Positions 7,791 through 14,377 of a DNA stretch of 14,377 nt are shown here, one piece after another. The notes under the pieces were generated by a model that saw nothing but the letters and a program-made list of their open reading frames with translations, searched no databases and had not been told where the DNA came from. Made by a program: the position numbers and the translations under genes. Position 1 is the first letter of the stretch, and every line of letters begins with the position of its first letter. The stretch covers positions 482,870 through 497,246 of the forward strand of contig MU069493.1 of assembly GCA_002284615.2 (NCBI GenBank). The letters are read 5' to 3'. This stretch comes from Dunaliella salina (taxonomy: Eukaryota > Chlorophyta > Chlorophyceae > Chlamydomonadales > Dunaliellaceae).

Positions 7791-8238
7791 AGGGAAAGGA
7801 TCCACAATGACTGAAAGGATTTACATTGTCTAAAAAGCTGGCACAAGAGTGGTCCTGAATTTGGCGCGGTGGAGACGCGTACGGTGCTCAGAGGTGATCT
7901 CTGCTCAGGTCTACATAAGTGCGCTCCTCCTGGCTATGGCTGGCCCCTGGATAGCTGTCGCCGAAGGTTAGGGGTGTGTTCGAGTTTGCTAGACAGGGCC
8001 TCTTGGCAGTGGCGTCCTCCCTTCTGACTTTCCAGTATGGGGTTTGGGGCAAGGGACCGCTGTCAGGGATGCTTGCAGGAGAACGACGCACTCCACCCGG
8101 CCCACATCAGCTTGGCTGCTCATAGCCTGTCTCCGTTGGTGGGAATCACTGTCAGTGCCAGCGCTGACTGTTCTGGGTCTTTCTGGAGGAGGCTTAACCT
8201 GGGTTCTGGGAATCTTTCTGAGCTCCGTCAGAATTACA
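7791..8238. other. No recognised feature
   Basis: Short frames occur on both strands without coding bias, splice context or repeats. I see nothing supportable here. Confidence 0.5.
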
Positions 8239-8391
8239 TAGCCTAATGGGTGAACTGTGGCCCTGGGCGAGGGAGGTCTGGGGTCCTACCCTGGGTACCA
8301 GTGAGGATTTGCCTTGAGCAAGTAGGTCCTTCCCTTAATCAATTCTATTGGACAATGCCTAACAGCATAGCTTTTCCTTTTTCCTTTCTTA
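8239..8391 (+). mobile_element. tRNA-derived SINE, diverged copy
   Basis: Homologous along its length to 11676-11828. Shared blocks are CCTAA-GGGTGAA, GGGAGGTC, GTGAGGATTTGCCTTGAGCA, AGT-GGTCCTTCCCT and a T/C-rich end. In this copy the T-arm/B-box has decayed (GGGGTCCTACCCTGGG in place of GGGGTTCGATCCCGG). No clear target duplication was found. A 7-bp hairpin (ATGCTGG/CCAGCAT, 8393-8412) follows immediately. Confidence 0.75.
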
Positions 8392-10235
<1,844 letters not shown>

Positions 10236-10314
10236 TCATCCTACATAGCCTTGAGCTTTGGCTCTGTCCTTCTTCTTGGACTTGGAGGTAGGCTTGGGGG
10301 GCGGGGGTGCTCTC
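10236..10314 (-). CDS. Membrane protein, last exon with basic C-terminal tail
   Basis: The acceptor TGCTATCCTCAG lies at 10326-10315. The exon begins in phase 2: its first G completes the TG left by the exon ending at 12062 to give TGG (Trp). The frame then encodes RAPPPPKPTSKSKKKDRAKA plus QGYVG and stops at TGA (10236-10238). A Pro run followed by a Lys-rich stretch right after a membrane segment is typical of a short cytosolic tail under the positive-inside rule. That the phase, the stop and the composition all fit supports the exon strongly, though no transcript has been seen. Confidence 0.7.
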
Positions 10315-10850
10315 CTGAGGATAGCAATGAGAACAGTGATTGCATGAAGTGATGGTTGCAGAAATTGCGTGCATTGCAGCCGTCCATTGACAAGGCGGGG
10401 AAGGGAGCATTTCGAGGGGCGCCAATGACTGTGGCATGAAGGCTTGCACGGTGGACAAGCAGTGCAGATTCATAACAAAAGGATTTTTGAGGCGGATTTG
10501 CTGGGCATGTGGGCTTGCACAGGTGACACAGGTGAGCGACAGTTGACACAGGTGAGGGGAGTGACATGCAGGATTTCCATTCAACTCACACTGGACAGAC
10601 ATGCATGGATCCTCTTTCAATAACTCACTCACGCACGCGGGAACGACATCTGGATTTGTGCAGAATGAATCCAAAGCCACCAAATGCATTTTTATTCAGT
10701 TCATGTAGGAATAACATGTGTCAGATGACGGTGCAAGACTTGCCAGCAGATCCTGAGCTGTGTGTGCGCTCTCACATATCATGTGCTACACCTGCTTTAG
10801 ACGGATCCCTCTAAAGCTGCTGGGCATGCTAACACACCACACTCCTTGGC
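10315..10850 (-). other. Intron, array-free part
   Basis: This is the 3' part of the intron between the exons at 12062 and 10314. It holds a small tandem motif (GACACAGGTGAG near 10525 and 10547) and otherwise unique sequence. The 169-codon minus-strand frame across it is not supported beyond the last exon. Confidence 0.45.
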
Positions 10851-11113
10851 AGCAGAGGCCAACCTCTTGCTCAGGCTTACTACTAACGAAGCAATCCACA
10901 TGGCTATCAGCCGCACCACCAGCTCCTTCACACCACCACTCTTTTCTTCCCGGGAAATCCATAAGGCTACCAGCCTCACCACCACTCTCCTCATATCATT
11001 ACTCTTTTCTGACCAGGTATCCTCATGTCCGGCAGCTTCTTCACACCACCACTCTCATCAAAGTGGATACCTGGCGAGAAGAGAGGGAAGAGAGATAAGA
11101 GAGAGAAGAGGGC

Positions 11114-11206
11114 GATGGTCTGAGGAGAGTGGTGGTGTGGCTGGTAACCATGACCATGAGAGGTGGGAATGGCTGCCAGCCACACCATCACTCGCCTCGG
11201 ACCATC
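11114..11206. repeat. Inverted repeat, 31-bp arms
   Basis: Arms 11114-11144 and 11176-11206 match in 28 of 31 positions when one is reversed. They consist of the array motif (GATGGTCTGAGGAGAGTGG... against its reverse). The loop is 31 bases. Confidence 0.85.
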
Positions 11207-11551
11207 AACCTTTTCTCACCAGGCAATCCGCTTTGCTACCAGCCAAACCACCACCACCACCTCCAACAATAACAACGACAATGCCACTGCCTTCAGACCA
11301 TTACTCCTTTCAGACCACCACTCTCTTCTACCACGCGATCCACATGGCCACCAGCCACACCATCACCTTCTCACACCACCACGCACTCCATACCACCACT
11401 CTTCTTATCAGGCAATCCACATGGCCACCAGCCACACCACGAATCCCTTCACACCATTACTCTTCCAGAACACCTCTCATTCCTGACCAGGCGATCCTCA
11501 TGGCCACCAGCCACACCACCACTCTCAGAGTGGATGTCTGGAGAGAAGAGT

Positions 11552-11639
11552 GATGGTCTGAGGGCGGTGGTGGCTGGTAGCCATGACAACGAGTGGTGGT
11601 CATGGCTATCAGCCACACCACCACTCTCCTCAGACCATC
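11552..11639. repeat. Second inverted repeat of the array motif
   Basis: GATGGTCTGAGG at 11552 pairs with CCTCAGACCATC ending at 11639. The inner parts (GGTGGTGGCTGGTAGCCATGA against the reversed CATGGCTATCAGCCACACC) also match. It is the same module as the hairpin at 11114, preceded in both cases by AGTGGAT, then CTGG and GAGAAGAG. Confidence 0.75.
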
Positions 11640-11675
11640 ACTGTCTTCTCACCAGGCAATCCACTAAGCTACCAG

Positions 11676-11828
11676 CTTCCTAACGGGTGAAACGCGGCCC
11701 TAGTGAACGCGGGAGGTCCGGGGTTCGATCCCGGATACCGGTGAGGATTTGCCTTGAGCAAGTGGGTCCTTCCCTCAATTAATGCTATCGGACAGTGTCT
11801 GATAGCGTAGCTTTCCTTTCTTTTCTCC
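11676..11828 (+). mobile_element. tRNA-derived SINE, better preserved copy
   Basis: It contains a perfect T-arm (CCGGG, loop GTTCGAT, CCCGG; 11718-11734) that includes the pol III B-box GGTTCGATCCC at 11722-11732. A tRNA-unrelated body and a T/C-rich end follow. It splits one unit of the surrounding array. CTACCAG (11669-11675) before it and CTACCAA (11829-11835) after it form a 6-7 bp target duplication, and CCACACCAGC resumes the array. The A-box is not clearly placed. No intact tRNA fold is present, so this is not a tRNA gene. Confidence 0.82.
11722..11732 (+). promoter_or_regulatory. RNA polymerase III B-box
   Basis: GGTTCGATCCC matches the tRNA B-box consensus exactly and lies in the T-loop of the SINE head. 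Confidence 0.75.
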
Positions 11829-12061
11829 CTACCAACCACACCAGCACCTTCTTCTATTTACCACCGCTGCCTTCAGAACATCACACTCTTCATACCACTG
11901 TTCTCTTCGCCAGGCAACCCACATGGCAATAAGCCAGGCCATCAACTCTTTGAACTACCACTCTCTTCATATATGGAGTAGTATATACTATTCTTACCAA
12001 GCAATCCACAAGGCAATCAGCCAAACCACCACCTCCTCCACACCAACAACACTCTTCTTAC

Positions 12062-12171
12062 CAGGCGATCCACATGGCAATCAGCCACACCAGGGCACAG
12101 GCCGCTAGCACCAACAGCGTCAGCAGGATCTGGTCTCGGTACTGCCGCAGCATCTCCATGCTCAGGTTGTT
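12062..12171 (-). CDS. Membrane protein, penultimate exon with transmembrane segment
   Basis: The 110-bp exon lies between acceptor TGTGCTTGCAG (12182-12172) and the consensus donor TG|GTAAGA (12061). It enters in phase 0 and exits in phase 2. It encodes NNLSMEMLRQYRDQ followed by a hydrophobic helix, ILLTLLVLAACALVWLIAMW. NLS is a potential N-glycosylation sequon in what would be the lumenal or outer loop between two membrane segments. Phase agrees with both neighbouring exons. The family is not recognised. If the donor were skipped the frame would stop right away (TGG TAA). Confidence 0.72.
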
Positions 12172-12310
12172 CTGCAAGCACAGCAGTGCAGCATCGAGCG
12201 GAAGTGGAACAGGGAGCTTTGGGAGCATGGCAACGCAGCAATGAGGTGAGGTGAGGTGCCGCAGCATCTCCACGCTCAGGTTGTTCTGCAAGCACAGCAG
12301 CACAGCATCA
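12144..12310 (-). repeat. 114-bp duplication of acceptor plus exon start
   Basis: GCCGCAGCATCTCCA followed by GCTCAGGTTGTTCTGCAAGC occurs at 12144 (the exon) and at 12258, 114 bp apart and nearly identical. The upstream copy on the sense strand has its own CTTGCAG acceptor and encodes NNLSVEMLRH before losing homology, so it is a truncated exon start. Confidence 0.85.
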
Positions 12311-12415
12311 AGCGAAAGTGCAAGTAGGTCCACGAGCATGGCAGAGCAGCATCGAGCTCTATGAGCAGCATTGAGCTCTATGAGCACGACAGTGCAGCGT
12401 TCAGCATGCCTTGCA

Positions 12416-12523
12416 TCGGCATTGCTGTGCAGCGGCAGTGGCATGCTTTGCAGCGGCATCGCTTTTCAGCGGCATTGCTTTGCAGTGGCATGCTTTGTAG
12501 TGGCATCGGTTTGCAGTGGCAAG
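12416..12523. repeat. 16-bp minisatellite, about six units
   Basis: Units such as GCATTGCTTTGCAGTG, GCATCGCTTTTCAGCG and GCATGCTTTGCAGCG recur with few changes. Confidence 0.8.
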
Positions 12524-12675
12524 TGCAGGCTCCTTTACTAGCATGGCAGCACAGAAACGAGGAGAAGAGCAGGATACTTCGTGAGCATGGGAAACTTGAC
12601 ATAAAAGATGGGCGGATAGGCAGCATAGGCAACCCGATCATTCAAGGGCCATGATGCTTAAAACACTCTGTTTGC

Positions 12676-12940
12676 GTTCAACATTTGGCACTTGGGATGC
12701 CTTGCATTTTTGCAGCCCTCATTCACCCAGGCATTCAGGGGCCATGGCATCCCACATTTGGCATTTGAGATGCCTTGCATTTTTGCAGCCCTCATTTAGG
12801 CAGGCATTCAACAGCCATGCAGCTTTCTTTGTCGGCATATGACATCCAGATGCTTCCCATTTTGTAAGCCCTTTTGGCGTTAGGCAAGCACATTGGCATT
12901 TGACATTGAGGTGCCTTGCATTTATTGCAGCCCTCCCAGC
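12676..12940. repeat. Degenerate tandem repeat, about 60-80 bp
   Basis: GATGCCTTGCATTTTTGCAGCCCTCATT recurs in full or degraded form near 12696, 12769, 12849 and 12910, with CAGGCATTCA and CATTTGGCA between. It lies in the intron between the two membrane-protein exons. Confidence 0.75.
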
Positions 12941-13011
12941 ATCGGCAAGCAAGGCCAGCGCATGCACCCGCCCCCACCAACCTCTCAATTTTCTCTGCCT
13001 CCCTCCATCCC

Positions 13012-13041
13012 CTCACCTGTGCTGTAAACCCTACTTCATTA
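13012..13041 (-). repeat. Copy of exon end plus donor
   Basis: CTCACCTGTGCTGTAAACCC here matches CTTACCTGTGCTGTGAACCC at the end of the exon at 13119. The offset is 102 bp. The sense strand gives VGFTAQ|GTGAGG, a good second donor downstream of the real GTAAGG. Confidence 0.75.
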
Positions 13042-13118
13042 CTTGCAAACAACAGCAGATCCTTGCATGCATTTTCATTTTGAACATAAATCTACATTCC
13101 AGCCTCCTCTCTCCTTAC

Positions 13119-13220
13119 CTGTGCTGTGAACCCAACTGCCGCAACCATCAGGAACACCGCGATCTGCAGCTTGTGGGCCTTGGTTCGGCGCCAGAGCCGG
13201 CCAGCCTGGTACTTCATGCC
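13119..13220 (-). CDS. Membrane protein, exon with basic segment and first visible membrane helix
   Basis: The 102-bp exon (34 codons) runs from acceptor CCTCAG|GGC (13221-13223) to CAG|GTAAGG (13118). It encodes GMKYQAGRLWRRTKAHK, a basic stretch, then LQIAVFLMVAAVGFTAQ, a short hydrophobic helix. Both ends are phase 0, matching the next exon at 12171. Together with the exons at 12171-12062 and 10314-10236 it gives a 96-residue C-terminus: basic, helix, 14-residue loop with a sequon, helix, Pro/Lys tail. Basic residues flank both helices on the same side, consistent with a helical hairpin in an endomembrane. Earlier exons are not identified. No family is recognised. Confidence 0.72.
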
Positions 13221-13760
13221 CTGAGGAAGCCCAAAAAATGTGGGTGTGATGTGATGAGAACACTGCGATCTGCAGAGCTTAAGGGCCCTGGTTCGGCGCC
13301 AGAGCCGGCCAGCCTGGTACTTCATGCCCTGAGGAATTAAAAAAAAGGGTGTGATGTGATGAGAACACTGCGATCTGCAGCTTGTGGGCCTTGGTTCGGC
13401 GCCAGAGCCGGCCAGCTTGGTATTTCATGCCCTGAGGAAGCCCCCCAAAAAAATGGGTGTGATGTGATGAGAACACTGCGATCTGCAGCTTGTGGGCCTT
13501 GGTATGACGCCAGAGCCGGCCAGCCTGGTATTTCATGCCCTGAGGAAAAAAAAAAAATGGGTGTGATGTGATGAGAACACTGCGATCTGCAGCTTGTGGG
13601 CCTTGGTATGACGCCCGAGCCGGCCAGGCTGGTACTTCATGCCCTGAGTAATGGAAAAAATGTGGGCGTGATAAGACGAGAACACCGCGATCTGCAGCTT
13701 GTGGGCCTTGGTTCGGCGCCAGAACCAGCCAGCCTGGCACTTCATGCCCTGAAGAATCCC
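13161..13760 (-). repeat. Array of acceptor plus exon-start copies, period about 105 bp
   Basis: GATCTGCAG recurs at 13161, 13267, 13372, 13480, 13584 and 13689, giving steps of 106, 105, 108, 104 and 105 bp. The lowest copy is the real exon. Each of the other five contains, on the sense strand, a T-rich tract, CCTCAG or similar, then codons for GMKYQAGRLWRRTKAHK and LQIAVF. Instead of the exon end and donor, each then continues TCATCACATCACACCC. All five therefore look like acceptors with half an exon. Further decayed copies follow near 13805-13835, 13915-13940 and 13980-14000. Confidence 0.9.
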
Positions 13761-14320
13761 CACCCCCTCCATATGAATGTATAAGTGTTTGTGATCAGTG
13801 AGCTTGCCAAGCAGGAATTCCATACCCTGAAGAATCCATACATAAGAATGTGGTTGTCGTTTGATTTGATGTGGAAAACTTCAGATGGAAATGAGGATGT
13901 GCTTGGATCTAGGCAAGCCAGCCAGGCACATCCCTAGAACCCAAAAATGAAGGATGTCGTCGCGGATGGAGAGGCAGCCAGACAGGTACCTTGTCTCGTG
14001 AAGAAGGATGAGAGCAGTTGACGTCAGCATATGCGACAGAAATAAAAAAATCTATTAGATCCTTTCATTTCCGGGTGTATTGCCACTACAAGGGGTGCAG
14101 TAGTATGCACGTGACTCTCTCAGAAGATTTGACATTATATGGGCGTGCGTGTGATTGCAACAAGAGAAGTACGACCATGGGAATGGACTCAGCAGTGTGC
14201 GAATGATGACCTGAAAAAATCAATCAGACATGGTGGGCGCAGCACAAGAAGGGTTCGGTACGCCTGCAATGGTAGGCGAAAGTGTGAGGAGGCCGCAACT
14301 GCTCTGTAGAGATACAGTGA

Positions 14321-14321
<1 letters not shown>
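13761..14321. other. Decayed array copies, otherwise unassigned
   Basis: Up to about 14000 there are degraded versions of the acceptor array (for example minus-strand GMEFLLGKLTDHK near 13822-13784). Beyond that the minus strand has possible acceptors (TTTTTTCAG near 14212, CTCTACAG near 14304, CCATTGCAG near 14265), but no frame with a matching donor can be joined to 13220. An upstream exon may lie here or beyond the window. Confidence 0.4.

Positions 14322-14377
<56 letters not shown>
14322..14377. repeat. (CA)n microsatellite, cut by the window edge
   Basis: At least 27 CA units run to the last base. The true length is unknown. Confidence 0.95.

Larger units (their letters stand above)
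10885..12060 (-). repeat. Intronic array of exon-end plus donor copies
   Basis: About ten diverged copies of the end of the neighbouring exon (12062-12098) are scattered at roughly 60-110 bp spacing. They start near 10890, 10951, 11012, 11220, 11331, 11407, 11487, 11652, 11910 and 12000. On the plus strand the core is GGCAATCCACATGGC followed by ACCAGCCACACCAC. On the sense strand this reads as codons for VWLVAMWIAW, usually followed by a GT-containing donor-like sequence. Between cores lie CACCACTCT and CAGACCATCA motifs. Two segments are inverted copies, forming hairpins. A SINE splits the copy at about 11652. Confidence 0.8.

Noticed and set aside
11679..11745. tRNA gene
   Set aside because: T-arm and B-box are present, but no complete cloverleaf or acceptor stem is found. 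A second copy and a target duplication identify it as a SINE.
10885..13760. CRISPR-like array
   Set aside because: Units are 60-110 bp and diverged, with no uniform short repeat or unique spacers, and they derive from neighbouring exons in a eukaryotic gene.
14189..14310. Upstream exon of the membrane-protein gene
   Set aside because: Good acceptors exist (CTCTACAG, TTGCAG, TTTTTTCAG), but no donor gives the phase 0 exit needed to join 13220.

Overview
The window looks like eukaryotic nuclear DNA with intermediate GC, spliceosomal introns and very repeat-rich introns. Long (CA)n tracts, Ala/Gln-rich coiled-coil coding sequence, a tRNA-derived SINE and a hAT-type MITE fit a chlorophyte green alga. 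A Dunaliella-like chlorophyte is my best guess, but that is inference from style and not from any marker gene. There is no bacterial-type operon, CRISPR array, rRNA or intact tRNA gene.

Left part (1-5387): one minus-strand gene for a long coiled-coil protein. A large exon (5059 to about 2205) and a further exon (503-192) are both in phase 0 and can be joined; the gene appears to run off the left edge. The large exon is built from three repeat types of 21, 25 and 53 residues. It is interrupted by a 381-bp hAT-like MITE (2732-3112) with a perfect 8-bp target-site duplication. The neighbouring 159-bp repeat unit shows the empty site. Between the exons lie a probable 241-bp insertion (928-1168) and a 64/128-bp dimeric tandem array (1306-1672).

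Middle (5388-10235): mostly gene-poor. It holds a G/C hairpin flanked by direct repeats, a poly-G stretch with unresolved bases, two weak coding candidates (6706-6963 minus, 7461-7790 plus), one SINE copy and a 96-bp (CA)n tract.

Right part (10236-13220): the 3' end of a second minus-strand gene. Three exons (13220-13119, 12171-12062, 10314-10236) join in phase to give a 96-residue C-terminus with two membrane segments and a short Pro/Lys-rich tail. I do not recognise the family.

The most unusual feature is shared by both genes. The introns next to several exons carry tandem or dispersed copies of the adjoining exon edge: acceptor plus exon start on the upstream side, exon end plus donor on the downstream side. 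The arrays run from a single extra copy to about eleven. One donor is itself the first GT of a (GT)36 microsatellite. The second SINE copy sits inside one of these exon-edge arrays with a recognisable target duplication.
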